A DNA stretch of 64,000 nt, taken from Trissonchulus latispiculum. Its lineage: Eukaryota; Nematoda; Enoplea; Enoplida; Ironidae. The DNA is taken from positions 1 through 64,000 of the forward strand of contig JASAND010028439.1 in NCBI GenBank assembly GCA_030248195.1, written 5' to 3'. The position numbers were made by a program, and so were the translations under genes. How positions within the stretch are numbered: position 1 is the first letter of the stretch; every line of letters starts with the position of its first letter. The notes under the pieces are model-generated. The model was not told the origin of the DNA. It made no database searches and saw only the letters and a list, made by a program, of their open reading frames with translations. Shown piece by piece: positions 10,475 to 22,415 of this stretch.

Positions 10475-11457
10475 TTAAGGTGGTGATTCCTTTGGTCACA
10501 TAAAGCTTGCACCATTATTACTCATTCATTATTTGGAGTTAAGAAGCCATTTTTATATCAAAATGTAGCTTGACATTTTCTCTTTTTAATGAATGGCATG
10601 TGACTAATGTTTGCCTTTTACAATATTTTTAACAGATTTGAGAAGAAGCATAATATTCCAGAATTTTTGCAGACTCAAGTAATTTTTTTCGATAGACATC
10701 GGTTATATCATTCGATACCTCCATCAAATAGCTGGGGACGATTTTTTATTTATTGTGAAATCGCTTTTCGTTGTAGAGAAATAAGCTTAAATGTGTGCGT
10801 AACCTGTATTTTGCCTACTTTTTCCAAATTTGTCTAGCGATTACTTTGGCTAGAAAGCAGCAAGCGACTAAAAAATAGTCCCTGGGGATATTTCTGCAGA
10901 ACACATTTGTTCAGTAGCAGCCCTTCAGCTTGCATGGTGAATGCTCCACAATCTTTGAAGAAAAGTTGGTCGTGTTTATGCAAAAACTACATTTTTTATG
11001 ATAGCAGCCTACAGGATAGCAGTTGGAAGACGATCATGCGTCGGATAATATGTCCCTGTGAGACCTTCAGATCGACACCCTTAGTTTGATTTTACGGCTT
11101 GCGTAGTTCAATAAATGTTGGATTATTTGATTTCTGCAGAAAAGACAAGTTTTCGACGCCAAAACAAGAAAATCGGCTATATCTCACGGTAGAGAAAAGC
11201 TAGAAACTTGCTTCTAAAAGCATAATGTGAAGCTTAATGAGATCTTTCGAATGAATATAGTCATAACTGTATAGCATCTGCCAAACGTTCAGAAATTGAG
11301 AAAAACCACTCTAACCGGAAATCTCGGATTTTTGAATCGGGATTGCGCGGAGGGTGTTAGAACGTTTAAAGAACTTATTTCGAAAAGTTTCATCAAATTT
11401 CATCTTGGTTTACGCCGCCACATAACAAAATGTGCCCAAAAGGAATCACCACCTTAA
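10475..11457 (+). mobile_element. TTAA element, copy 3 (best preserved)
   Basis: A 983-bp element with perfect 16-bp inverted ends, TTAAGGTGGTGATTCC and GGAATCACCACCTTAA. Its body matches copy 1 over the whole length, including the blocks around CATCGGTTATATCATTCGAT and CAAGAAAATCGGCTATATCT. There is no transposase frame. The perfect ends suggest it is the youngest copy in the window. Confidence 0.88.
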
Positions 11458-11580
11458 TAGAATTCGAAATACTAGTTAAAATTCTTCATACATATGCTTG
11501 TGGTTTACAATATTACAATTTCCTGTAAGAACAAATGTTATCAGCAATGGATATGCGACCACTAAACATGTGCTCTTAAA

Positions 11581-11617
11581 TTACTAACTTACTAACTAAC
11601 TAACTAACTAACTAACT
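11581..11617. repeat. (AACT)n microsatellite
   Basis: About seven to eight tandem ACTA/AACT units, slightly interrupted at the left. Confidence 0.85.
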
Positions 11618-12480
11618 TAACATACTCTTAAATTTGAAGTCTCGGAAATTGCATTATACAATTAAAGATTGTTAGCGGATGTTTCTCTGTCACAGAAAAA
11701 ACAGGAGGGGCAGCAAATTTTTTATTGATTTAATTCTGACTTCGCTATATCTTGTAGCACTTGCTTTATTTCATATTGTAAACTTATCAATTTTGTATTA
11801 AAATATTTTAGTTCTAATGAGACTTGGGTGACCGGAACGTATTAGTGCAACGTTACCAGCGGTCTTTGCGAGGCAAAGGACTTTGCGCTGTTAGAAAGCT
11901 TAAGTAACGACCGAAATTATCCATAAGTTCGGAAATGCCTTATCAGGTGTGGCTCCAAATGCTTTTTAATAGCTTTAACTGAATTGTGCTATAATGGACT
12001 GTTAGGAATTGTGCAGATAAGGAGAAAATTAGACAACTACAGTTTGCCAAACAACGGAACAAATTTGACTAGAAAACCTCTGATTCGACTAAACGTAAGT
12101 TTTGGCAAAGTGGAAAGGTATATTTACAATGGCGACGCCTGTCTCTACAGCACTGAAATATTTAAAAGGTCAGGAAAGCAATTATTCCTCGAAAATTGAT
12201 AGCGCTTCCAGAAGAGGTAGTGGACAATTATCCGCATCACCAGTACCTTGAAACTACACTTACGCTGGCCCAGTCGCTATAACTTGATAAGAAAATGGAA
12301 ATATTTTGAAAACAAAGGCTCATCAAGCAGATGATTCGAATGCCCAATGTGCGTTGATTCCGAAAGGATTGAATAGGTTAACAAATAACAAATCCTTGCA
12401 AATGTCGGAAAAAGTGACTTGACTTAACGTGACTTAACTGTGCTGTAATATTTTAGTAAATATAAAACACATTTTAAAAC
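11618..12480. other. No firm gene; one small open frame
   Basis: A short frame at 12130-12252 starts MATPVSTALKYLKGQ and ends at a TGA; another overlaps it at 11984-12199. Neither shows a domain or repeats elsewhere. The rest is AT-rich with nothing recognisable. Confidence 0.4.
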
Positions 12481-12600
12481 ATGGCAAACCTGTTCCACGA
12501 ATGCAACAACATGTCGGCAACACATCAAACACGATGTCGCTGCGGCGCCACCCCAGCAACACCTTCCCGCACCCGTCTCCCCCGCCGGGGGATTGCTTAG
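12481..12600 (+). CDS. GC-rich candidate first exon
   Basis: An ATG at 12481 opens a frame of 39 codons starting MANLFHECNNMSATHQ and rich in Cys, Arg, Thr and Pro. The stretch is far richer in G and C than its surroundings. A good splice acceptor (TTTTTCTTGTTTCAG) follows at about 12635, and a polymerase-like coding block lies beyond it. No convincing donor was found, so the link is a guess. Confidence 0.25.
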   Translation: MANLFHECNNMSATHQTRCRCGATPATPSRTRLPRRGIA

Positions 12601-12639
12601 AATTAATTATTTGTTTATGGTTTTTCTTGTTTCAGTAGT

Positions 12640-12970
12640 CGATCGAAATAAAACATTATCAGAATCGGTTGGTGATGAACAGGCCTTTGAACATCTAGTG
12701 AAAGCCTTGATCCAGAAACCAAGAAATATGATGTAACTCAAGACGGGACGTTTTGAGAGGACTTCAAATTCCCCGCAAACAGTTTCCTTTTGAATTTGTG
12801 GCGCAATTGAAAGCTGAAAACACTGCCTTCAAAGTTAACGTGCAATTGGGCTACATACTAAATTCTCGAAACCAAACATATCGATACTTTTATTCAGGAA
12901 ACAAATCCAGCTGTGTTTCAGAATCCGGAATCTGTTTTATGAACGAATCTACATCACATCAAAACTGAGT
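12640..12970 (+). pseudogene. Family-B DNA polymerase, N-terminal region relic
   Basis: The frame at 12753-12968 contains FKVNVQLGYILNSRNQTYRY followed by FYSGNK. The same block occurs twice more: IQIGSILQNLRTQKYRYFYP on the minus strand at about 53.2 kb, and FNIQLGYILQN...YKYFYL on the minus strand at about 58.25 kb. The last lies directly upstream of a longer Polinton-like polymerase, which places this block in that protein's N-terminal region. Stops separate it from the preceding open stretch (VDRNKTLSESVGDEQAFEHL). Confidence 0.45.
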
Positions 12971-13639
12971 TGGATGATATCTGTTTGGAGGAGCGAATTT
13001 ACACAAGCTAAGTAATTGGGTCTTTGTACAAGCTGCAAATATAAGGTGAAAATTGGTACAAAATTGGTTATAACAATTTTGAACCAACTTTGAAGTGATT
13101 GCAGTGTATTAATGAACTATTCAAATGGTTTGTCAACTATTTCATCATCATTAGCAGCATCCTCGTCAGCATCATGTCAGATTTATCATGGAGTCTTGGG
13201 TACAGTAACTTTCTCAATTAGGTCAAAAGAAATTAACGATAACGGAAGTAATGTTGTTAAAGCACGCAACTTTCGCCTTTATATTTAAAAATAATATCTA
13301 AATTATTCGATTTTATCTGTAGCTTAAACTTAGTAGCACATATTTTTTCAGTTTCACCGCCGATTTCAGTCAGCGATCCGAACTAGTGTATTGAAGTAGT
13401 TAGAGTTTATTTGACAGAACACACAGCGTCTGCTTAAATTTCAGCCAAATTTCGTGTTTATTATCAAATATAAACTTAGCTTGAGTTCATATCACTGCAA
13501 TGTGTGATGTCTTCAGCTAAACCAACCAAATAACTGCTTAAATCCATAAAAATTAACTTAGTTTCTGTTCCGCTTTCAGCTTACGAAGCACCTGTTACAA
13601 CCTTCAAATATACATTGAAACTTCTGCTTTATATTATTA
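12971..13639. other. No supported gene
   Basis: AT-rich sequence. No repeat match or open frame worth naming. Confidence 0.5.
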
Positions 13640-14115
13640 TTTAGATGCCGCTAACGGAGGTAATGATTATGCAAAGGGCCGATGGTGTGTGTCTGGTCAA
13701 AAGGGAAAGTTTCTCTTCTATACTCAAGACTCTAGACTGCCAAGACTCCCAGGAATTCTTTGCGGGATATGGCATTGACTACAGGGGTGACTGTGGATCC
13801 AAGAGAGTTTAACTATTTATTTGTAAGGAATCCTCAGAAGGGCGGATTTGTCCCTATAGGGAAATCTATTCTGGAAATAAGAAAACTTATGGAATTGGAG
13901 GTCCAACCTGTATTGGTGGACTTATACCATGTCCTCCAAAGGATGCTAACGTGGCGTCGGTTTTGGTAGTATTTGGGTGAACAGAAGCTGAGACTATTAT
14001 TGTGGCCGACTATGCTGACATGTTCAAGGTTGGTCCCAAATTTTGTCTGATTTGCCCAGGCACAACATGGCTCCAATGCCTTTTGTACCTCTCCCAGACC
14101 CTAGTGGTAGAGGGT
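13640..14115 (+). pseudogene. Broken coding region of unknown function
   Basis: Three successive plus-strand frames each look coding for a while. The first starts MPLTEVMIMQRADGVCLVKR and runs to QEFFAGYGIDYRGDCGSKRV. The second is open at 13760-13969. The third has YGIGGPTCIGGLIPCPPKDA, then an in-frame TGA, then AETIIVADYADMFKVGP. The base composition is less AT-rich than around it, which supports a former gene. I do not recognise a domain. It sits between polymerase and integrase relics and may belong to the same element. Confidence 0.35.
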
Positions 14116-14599
14116 TAATCCAGTGAACAGTTTTATCTCAACAAATCGGGCAGCTGATGTTCACTGCTAACTCACTGGCTCCTTCTGAAGCAAAGGGGGT
14201 CACGTGCAGTTGGCCCATCCGCATTTTGTCTATGTGAACGTGTCAAAATTCACACTGGCGCTTTTGCGGGAAAAGGAAAAACCATGTTCAGGAAGATAAT
14301 AAAAACTGCCTTCTACAAGGAAGCCCTGCAAAAAACTTATGAGTATATGTGCTAGTGTTTTTGACTTATGAGTATATACGTCATTGTTGTTGTTCTTGCA
14401 ATGTTATGTTAGTTATATTAAAGTTATCATAGTGAAGTGTAAGTGTTATTCTAGATGCTAGCTAGAATTAAAAATAACTTTTGCTCTTTCCTATGCCCAA
14501 ATGTTGACTTTGGAATAGTAAACTTTCCAAGTACTGTCTAAATGTTTCGCACCTATTTGTCAAATTGATTACCTATGAGAACAGAACTCTTAAGATGTT
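14116..14599. other. No supported gene
   Basis: AT-rich sequence with no supported feature. Confidence 0.5.
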
Positions 14600-14975
14600 T
14601 AACTTGATAATTCGTGATCATTGCCAAACTCGTCGTTAATCACAGCATTATCAGATTTGGTAGTGCTTGTATTTCCTGAAATTAAATGAAGTATTAAATT
14701 AGCGCGTGCTTTTATTGGGTTCAGAAATAAAATCAAGAACCCAAATAAAATTTTCTGGCTTTCATCTATACTACTCCTGGTATTTGCAACTGTGCTAAAA
14801 TACCGATGAATTCCATTTGCTTTCGAAAAGTCCGTAACATACATGGCAGTGAATTCTTTACCACGATTGCTTGTGGTTTCAGCACTGAGGACTGAAAGAT
14901 TTCTTTAAATGATTTGATCACATCATCAGCTAGTTTTGTTGTAAGGGTGCGAACCCAAAGTGTACTCACTACACT
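14600..14975 (-). pseudogene. Retroviral-type integrase relic (Polinton-like)
   Basis: Two minus-strand frames join into an integrase core pattern. One has TLWVRTLTTKLADDVIKSFK, then EIFQSSVLKPQ. The other continues NRGKEFTAMYVTDFSKANGI and HRYFSTVANTRSSIDES. In rve-family integrases of Polintons this region reads (S/T)D.G.EF and later N.K...vER. Here the catalytic aspartate position reads Asn and the Lys position Arg, and there is a frameshift between the halves, so the enzyme is dead. The N-terminal part is cut off near 14985 by a piece of repeat E. Confidence 0.6.
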
Positions 14976-14984
14976 CACTCACTC

Positions 14985-15062
14985 ACACTACCGAGTGAGC
15001 AGTAGCCTGTCAAAGTTGGAAAAGCGGCAAGGATGAAGGGATTTTGAATACCGACCGTAACC
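14985..15062 (+). repeat. Repeat E fragment
   Basis: The stretch GTTGGAAAAGCGGCAAGG and its flanks match the middle of repeat E at 26395-26450. It marks the truncation point of the integrase relic. Confidence 0.6.
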
Positions 15063-16636
15063 ATTTTCTTCAGTCTTGTGTCATTCTGTGTGTTTTAAGA
15101 CGGGAAAATTGTGCTGAAAGAAAGAAATTTGAGCATGAGTATTCCGGAGAAAAACCCCAATAAACCGATATTTTAAAATTTTTTAAAATCTTAATTTTGA
15201 TAAAATTTTCCTCTGACCACGTGAACTCTGAAAATACTTGTTATGAGTTTTTAAGAAAGTTAAATGCAGTATAAGTGATCAGTTTTCTACGCACATTTTT
15301 GTGTCAAAGGCTAAGTTGACTGATTCAACGGTATATTGAAAGTCAGGAAAGCTTCCAATGGAGCTGAAGTCAAGATATTTTTTCAGGTTTTGTAGTTGCT
15401 GCTTGTGGATTTTGGATTCGGATGTTCTACATCATGGAATGGATATTTTGAAGAAAGGACAATACAAATGGGCAATCAGAAAAATTGTTAAATTTTTTAG
15501 TTAGTAGAAACTTGTAGCTAACTCTTCAGTCAGAACACTATAATGGAGGTTCGCCTCTACGAGGAGCGTTATCATCGTGACCTTTTACTCAGCAAAACAG
15601 CAGTGGCATTACGACTAATGCGCGCAACCAAAACATAACTCAACTATCAAAGAAAGCAATAAACTAAAAAAAGTAATGTGGTAAGGTACATAAGTACTTT
15701 GCAAACCGAATAACACATGGAAAATTAGAAGTTATGAACTCAGTCGTACAATAACAGTACAGTAACCGAATAAGTGTGAGCACGCACCTCCTATTTTCCA
15801 TGACTGGTTTAGCTTAGTGTGTCTCTTCTGGGCACTTTACAGAATATTTTAACTTTGTCCTTTAAGTAATCTGGGGTGCGTACCTAATCTAGGATAGAGT
15901 GCTCGACTGCATCCTTAATAGTCACAATAATTTACGTATCTTTGCCCCCTACCCACTCCGACGCCCACAGTTCCGGAACTGCAAGGGGTCACGTCGGGGA
16001 AAAGGTAGCCCATTCAGTTGTTAATAATATCTTATCAGCTTCCTCAGCCGTCCTTCCAACGTAAAACCAAATTTAGTAGAAATAACCTTATTTTTCTCCA
16101 ACCTATTAACTAAGTAGTCAGCTGGATTGTGAGTGGTAGTCATTTCACAGCTGCGACATTTCTTACCTCTTTCCTTGCATCTGCCCTCGATATAAAATTA
16201 TGTTGAATGGGCTGGTCAAGTCGTTGACCGGTTATCATGTCATTGAGACCAAAAGGGTATTTGCTCTTTAGTTTATTGATCTAGAATGATTCTCTGCATA
16301 ATCTGTCTCTGCCATTTGTTGTATTCGGAAAGTTCTCTATAATACGCACTTTCATTCTGTTTTTACAAATATCGTAGTAGATGTTTCTACCAGAAAACTA
16401 CATCCCCCGTTCCATTTGGATTGGCCTCCTGTACTCCCCAAAACTCCCGACCTCTCATATCTGGCTTATTAATCTTTCCTATGCCTGGTTCCCTTACAAT
16501 ATTCAGGTTTAACTTGCACTTTTCAAACGTTAATAATATTTGTTCCAGCTGAGTGAAATTAGCTTTGTCATTGTTCCGTTATGCTATGCATTGGCAGAAT
16601 ACAACAGTATAACCGTATAACAGTATAACAGTATAT
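15063..16636. other. No supported gene
   Basis: No open frame of note. A short AACAGTATAAC-type repeat run lies at about 16604-16636, just before the foldback element. Confidence 0.5.
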
Positions 16637-17278
16637 AAGAGGTTATAATAGGAAAAGTAAGACGCTCTGCGCTTCCTGATGCATTAAGCTTGCATCTTGC
16701 CAGAAACATTAAGGCCGAAAGCTCGGGGGTGGGTCTTCCCAGATTGTTATTGTGCTACGCTGACATTTTTCAAACAAACCTGCATATTCGACAAGCTAAA
16801 TAAATACTATAACGTGAGCTAAAAATTCGTGCAGCAACAACTTTACATCATCATGTAGCGTAGCACGAGTTTTTTAACGATATAAAAATTACATATTTCG
16901 GTTCAGACAATCTCCTACAAATCCGTCAATAAAACGTCCTTTCCACGAAAATTCTACGAATTTTATCCTGTCTTTAAAATTGCTTCATGTTGTTGCCGAA
17001 TTGAAAGGGAGTACCTGAACCCAACTACATAATTTCTATATTGTTAGAAAGATCTCGTTCTACGCAGCATTATGATATAAAAATTATTGCTGCACAATTT
17101 TTAGCTCTAGTCATAGTATTTAACTTGACGAAAACTCCCGTTTTTGAAAAATGCCAGCGTCGCCAGTCTACATGCTGATAAGCCCCTCCAAAATTTCGGC
17201 CTTAAACTTTCGAGCATATTGCATGCTTAATACAGTAGGAAGCTCTTAGTGTCTTACCCATCCTGTTGTAAACTCTTG
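16637..17278. mobile_element. Foldback element with about 290-bp arms, copy 1
   Basis: The left arm starts near AAGAGGTTATAATAGG and the right arm ends with the reverse complement near TTGTAAACTCTTG. Matching landmarks include CATTAAGGCCGAAAGCTCGG against CGGCCTTAAACTTTCGAGCA, and TTTTTAACGATATAAA against the inverted copy near 17045. It is a diverged relative of the better-kept element at 30138-30774. No coding capacity is seen and flanking target duplications are no longer visible. Confidence 0.75.
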
Positions 17279-17489
17279 GAGTTTTTTCAGGAAGGGGTTA
17301 AAATATAATGGTGGAAAAACTTAAATTGAGCTTTCATTGTCGGTATCGTTTACTAAGCTTACATTGGGTATAGCCAAATGATTTCTCCGGAAATAGTGGA
17401 GTAGAGTAAATTTCAAATATATCAAGAGTACATAACTAAGAGTGTGACAAGCGTCAAGCTCTCAGTTATTAGGCTTGGGGACATGATCT
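17279..17489. other. No supported gene
   Basis: Unremarkable AT-rich sequence. Confidence 0.5.
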
Positions 17490-17560
17490 GCACGACAACG
17501 GCTGACCCCCCCCCACAAATTAGACCCATCACCTCAAAGAAATTCGTACGCTATGCCAAC
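17490..17560. repeat. Fragment of a short foldback (MITE) family
   Basis: CCACAAATTAGACCCATCAC followed by CTCAAAGAAATT matches the inverse of 56510-56550 and, less closely, the end of the element at 28250-28420. Confidence 0.6.
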
Positions 17561-18977
17561 GTTCTAAAGCTCGAGAACACAGAAAGTATTGTAAGCCAAA
17601 TCAGGATTCTCTAATCAATTTTTCGAACACGAACGTGTTCATCGATAACTAATGATGCGCCAATACTGCACAAAAATAAGGCGGAGACACTTTTAGTAGT
17701 ACCATTAGTTTCTTGGCATTCTTTGCAATCAGCAGATTCATCATTTTCGTTATTAGCTAAAACAGGAGCAATTGTAAAACACTGGATGTTAATTTTAGTC
17801 TTTTCCAGACATGCGCTGGGGTTTGGACTGAAGGGCTTCGCTGCCCATCTTTTTGGAATCTTTTTGGACAAAATTTGGCCAAGAATGAAAAACAGGTTTG
17901 TTTACTTCTGCAGACACATCCCTCTGCAAAATTTGCCTTCAGCACCGTACATATGTTCTGTTCCGTTAATTTTCAGAATCGATCTAAAACAAGGAGTGAC
18001 TCTGTTATACCTTCACAAAGTTTTCCTATTCACATATTTTTGCAGGCCCTTGGGTCAATACAATACAATACAATACAATACAAACAACGATCGTGCTAAA
18101 GAGCAGCAATCGCCGGATTTTGAGTTTCTTCTTTTGAAACGCTTGAATTACTTCTCCAGTAGCAACATAATTAATACAGTGATGGACATCTAGATAATGT
18201 GATAAACGTGATATATAATATTCGTGGATATATAAATTTCCTAAAATCTACGAAAATCTTTTGTGAAGCCTGACTATACAAATAATTGCAACTTAAACAG
18301 AGACAGAAATTTACATATACATTTACGTTAGTGTTAGAACCTACCAGAACATAGGCTGGAGTTGCAGTATCACCTACCTGATTGGTCTCAACTTGAAAAC
18401 TATAGAACTGTGACTGTTTGATAATGCAATAGGCAGCCGATTCAATGTGCTCGCTAACTGGGTCAAGTTCGCGAAGATAAGCACAGGTTGTCTACAAAAC
18501 AAATGACATAGTACTTGTTTTCTAACATAGTCATAACCCAAAAGGTGAGTAGTAGTATTTCATCAAATTTGAAGTCCGTTTTCTGAATTTTAAAATGAAA
18601 TATTCCTTTCGTGTTTGTGGGTCGTTTCACAAAAAACTTAAACTATTTAACTTAAACCACTTAACTCAAACTACTTAAACTTCTTAAAAAATTAATTTCA
18701 CAAATAAACGGCTTACAGTACTTAAACTACTTTAATATCCGTTGATGGTTCTCGTGGTCAATAAGTCCTAAAACCAATTTTTAAAATAATTTAATAACAT
18801 GTTTCCACTAAATCTACTAAATACGATATTAACAGCATTGACGATCCCAGAAACATACTTCGGGGGCGGACCATTGAACAAGCCGGAGGAACTGGGGTCT
18901 GAGAACCGCGGAAGTTGAAAAAGTTTGAAAAATGTATTTTCTGTTCACAAATGTGGTATGTACTTCTTGTACCTACC
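17561..18977. other. No firm gene; (AATAC)n microsatellite at 18055-18085
   Basis: Overlapping open frames on both strands at 17611-18193 lack a recognisable domain, and neither strand is clearly favoured. A pentanucleotide AATAC run of about six units lies near 18055-18085. At 18610-18735 there is a run of ACTTAAAC-like words. Confidence 0.4.
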
Positions 18978-19755
18978 TGTAAAAAATCAGCAAATATTTT
19001 CTCACATAACGGCGAAATACAGACCAAAAATTTTAGAACGTTGATTTTTCAAAACTGCGGAACCATACAAATTTTCTTTTTGTTTTATCATAGAGAGGAC
19101 ATATGGGTCGAGGGAAGTTTATTGGGGGTTTGCTCAGTATCACTCAACGGTTGAGAAAATTTGCCAAATGCACGAGAGCACTAAATTTTTAAACTTTGCA
19201 CTAAATTTTCTCGGAACTGTGAACGTTTTAACCAAAACCAAGAAAACGACCCTCCGCTTTAGTACGAATTTCCATTTTGTCAAAATTTCCGGAATCTGTC
19301 GAGTAGGTTTTGAGAAATCGATGTTCAAAACAAAATAACCGCAGTTTTGCCAAAATGGTTTTCCGACTAAATCTCTAGCTGAAAGCAATAAAGTCCAGCT
19401 AATAGGGACTCATAAAATGTGCATTTGGACGCTGTATCGATTGAGTATAAATGGAACAAAATTGTTCGCAAGGTTTGGCAGTAATTTTGAAAAAACTGAT
19501 TTCCTCGAAAATGGTCAATGTTTGACCCTCAAAATGGTTTTTTGCTTATACTGACTTAATCAGTGGAGATAGCTCAAAGGTTGTAAAAGCAAAAATGTTC
19601 ATTTTGGTGTCCTCTTTCCAGCCATAACAACCAATCCCGTGCCTGGTCTACCTACTGGAAGCCTAAGCCAAAAACCAAAACTTTCCTATCTTTTGGCCTA
19701 AAAATCCGGGACTGGTCCCAGAATGTTAAAGAGCACGGAAATATGTTATTTAGCA
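18978..19755 (+). repeat. Repeat C, copy 1 (uninterrupted)
   Basis: Matches 29668-31085 along its length. Landmarks are GAGGACATATGGGTCGAGGG, GAGAAATCGATGTTCAAAAC and GTTAAAGAGCACGG. Copy 1 reads straight through GAGTATAAATGG at 19443, where copy 2 holds a 637-bp foldback element. No conserved open frame spans the two copies. Confidence 0.85.
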
Positions 19756-19832
19756 AGTTTTATCTATTTACGTAAAGGATTAAAGTCGTATGAGTAAAAG
19801 AATGTTTTTATAGTTCAATATCATGTGCAAAT

Positions 19833-21370
19833 GTGCTCGAGATTGAGCAAAATGCATACAGCGCTCTGTTGACTAAAGGATTTAGTTCGGAAACAGCAAT
19901 CCAGACACTAAATTTAAAATCTGTTCCAAAAACAGACAGAGAAAACTATGATAGTCTTTTGAAAACTTGGCGTGCTAACAATATTTGGGACTTGCTTAAA
20001 TATTATCTTTGGCATGATCGCAGCCAACTTTGTTTGCTTTGCAGCAGCACTATCAGGAATATTTATATTTAGGCGTTGATAGGCATATATATGTCAGCTG
20101 ACCAGGCATAGCGCTACCATATGTGTTAAAGCTAGGCTTCCCCCTATATCTATTTTTGTTTTTTGGATAATGAAAGTAATCAAAAATTGGGTTAGTAGGT
20201 GGACCATTACTAGTCTTTGTGGGCGACACTTCAGGATCGGCATGAAATTGTACCCTGGCGCAGAGGAATCCGAATTGTGAAAACTAGATGCAAATGCACT
20301 GTATCTGTCGGTTGCAAAGGGAAAGCAAATAACTATGCTGTTAGGCATAAAGGTCAAGACTTTAAGCCATTGCTACGCAACAAAACAACAGGTGCAATGC
20401 AATATCTTAGCTATGTGTCGCTTATTACTGGCAGATTTATTAAAACAGCTCTAAATACAGGGGAACAAAGGTTGGTAGTGCTTGATCCCGAAAGCAAAAC
20501 GAGAGTTGTGATTTTTGCAAACGGCTGTTACAGTCCCAAGTAAGACAGCGATTTCAAAGATGTTGTGTAGGAATATCACGGTTGCGAAAGCCATCTACAT
20601 GGTTGTGAAAAATTTTGCACGCTTCTGGTACTGGTGCTAACCCAGTAACCAAGCTAAGTAATAAAGAAACCAGGAAAAGATTTAACAGACGTCTAAGCTT
20701 GCCATTACATTAGTACGATTTGAATGTCAGATGGGAGTGTGAATCGGTTGAAATGTGTGAGCGTGACTTATCAGCCAAGAATTTTGTTAGCAGATGTTCC
20801 ATAGGACCAAAGTTTCTTCGACGAACGCTGGCAGAAAAACAAATTCTAACTGATGTTCGCAATGGCCGATTCTGTGGTGTGCTTGAACGGTGAACTTGAC
20901 ATGAACGTTTCCGAGCACTTGCGTGATTATTTTTCCATCCTGGCACAAATTTTTAAGAACGTGACAGTGAGTTTTGCAGATGTGGGGGAACCATGTCTGC
21001 AATAATTTCAAAATAAGTTTAGGGGATTTAGTAAAGAAAAAATTGAAATTTCATATTCTTCTTACTAAATCCTCTAAAATTTACAACAACCAGGGTTGTC
21101 AATTAAAAATCTTAGTTGAGCCTGGGTTGTGGAAAATATAAAACGGAAAGGCGATAGGTACCGAAGCTGTTGCTTTAACCGCTAAAATGTACACTCAGGT
21201 TAGCGAACCTACTAATATGGCAAAAGCCAAGGGTATACAGAAAAACAATATAACGACCTAACGCAGCCACAATGCAAACAGGCCCTTTATGAGAATAGCG
21301 TTTCAACTGCTACCAATGTAGGCATTACAAAAGCGGGCTTACATCGGCAGTTGTATATATATATCAACTT
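19833..21370 (+). pseudogene. Family-B DNA polymerase relic, longest copy (Polinton-like)
   Basis: Motifs appear in the expected order but in changing frames. From 19833: GFSSETAIQTLNLKSVPKTD, then LLKYYLWHD. Near 20040: EYLYLGVDRHIYVS, then PGIALPYVLK. Near 20200: VGGPLLVF. At about 20400: FIKTALNTGEQRL and FANGCY, then HGCE. At about 20730: VRWECESVEMCERD. At about 20830: ILTDVRNGRFCGVLER, then EHLRDYF and FKNVTVSFADVGE. At about 21210: KMYTQVSEPTNMAKAKGIQK. This series is that of protein-primed family-B polymerases of Polinton/Maverick elements. Many stops and frameshifts show it is dead. The first block overlaps the copy at 57.1-58.6 kb. Confidence 0.7.
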
Positions 21371-22076
21371 AGGAAAAGATGTTTACACGGTATATACATA
21401 AAACGAAAAATGCTTGTCGACAAAATTCTACCCAAACTTTAGGATTGTAACCGAGTTGTGAGGTTAATAGTAGAGATGGCATAGTAGAGATCGTCATTGC
21501 TTATCTGTTTTGTTAGCTGGCAGTGTTCTGTTAAGACAATGCCGTTAGTTGTTTGAGGTTTCGTTCAGCTAACCTATAATATTTAACTTCTTTTGTTGCT
21601 GTACCTGTCTATGTTTTTTGTTTATGTCATTTTTGTGAATTCGATTTTGAATTTGGAAGTGCGTTGGGTCAAAGGTGAAACTGAACTGTTTTGATGTTAT
21701 TTCTTACGTTTTATTTCCAAGTTTTTAACTTTAATTTTGCACAATAGTTTTTGAAATATGTATAGTTAACATTAAAGAAATATAAATGTAAACTAAGAAG
21801 CTTCTTTAATTATAAAGAGTATATTTTAATATTATTGATTTTCGTTCAAACTTAAGACTGCAAAACATACTTTTAGATACTTTTACATATCTAAAAAAGC
21901 GTTTGCTCAGTCTTGTTACTTTAATTAATTTTTATTTAAAATTTACTTTCTCTTTTCTATTTCGTGTTCATGTCAATCAGCCAAAATTTATTTTAACTCA
22001 TTTTTTGAGAACTCAACTTTTGGTGCTTAATTTTCCTGTTCACCCAGGAAATTATTTTCTTTAAACTCCAGAGAGA
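21371..22076. other. No supported gene
   Basis: AT-rich sequence, with a short TA run near 21353. Nothing else is seen. Confidence 0.5.
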
Positions 22077-22415
22077 ATGTTTCCTATTGTATTTGTGCGT
22101 TGTTGTGAGATCTCAGGCCGTGTGTCGATTCGGCAAGGAACAGTGATAGGTGCTGCCGATAACGGTCATCATCCGGACTGTATACCCCTGCCTGATTCAG
22201 ATGTCGCTGCCCTTCAGCTCGACAGAAGCACGCCTAAGGAAGCTCGCCCGGATATAAATGACCTAGAGAAGTTTAGCTGGATGCTGTAGCAGAAATTCCT
22301 CCTACTTTCCCCTCCGGAAAGCAGGAAACTAGCACGACTGCTCCCAGTGCAAGCAGCAGTCCCAGCCTACCATTCCATCAAGAGCTCTTTATAAGCATGC
22401 TGAACATGCTGTAGT
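22077..22415 (+). CDS. Candidate coding exons of unknown function
   Basis: An island richer in G and C. The frame 22077-22289 has GTVIGAADNGHHPDCIPLPD and ends EKFSWML. A second frame, directly after a possible TTTAG acceptor, reads AVAEIPPTFPSGKQETSTTA and then a Ser/Pro-rich run to LPFHQELFISMLNML and a stop. An acceptor (AAACTCCAG) lies just before the first piece. I do not recognise a family. Two exons or one frameshifted exon are equally possible. Confidence 0.35.

Noticed and set aside
17611..18193. 156-codon plus frame and 86-codon minus frame
   Set aside because: They overlap on opposite strands, lack domains, and neither fits a repeated family.
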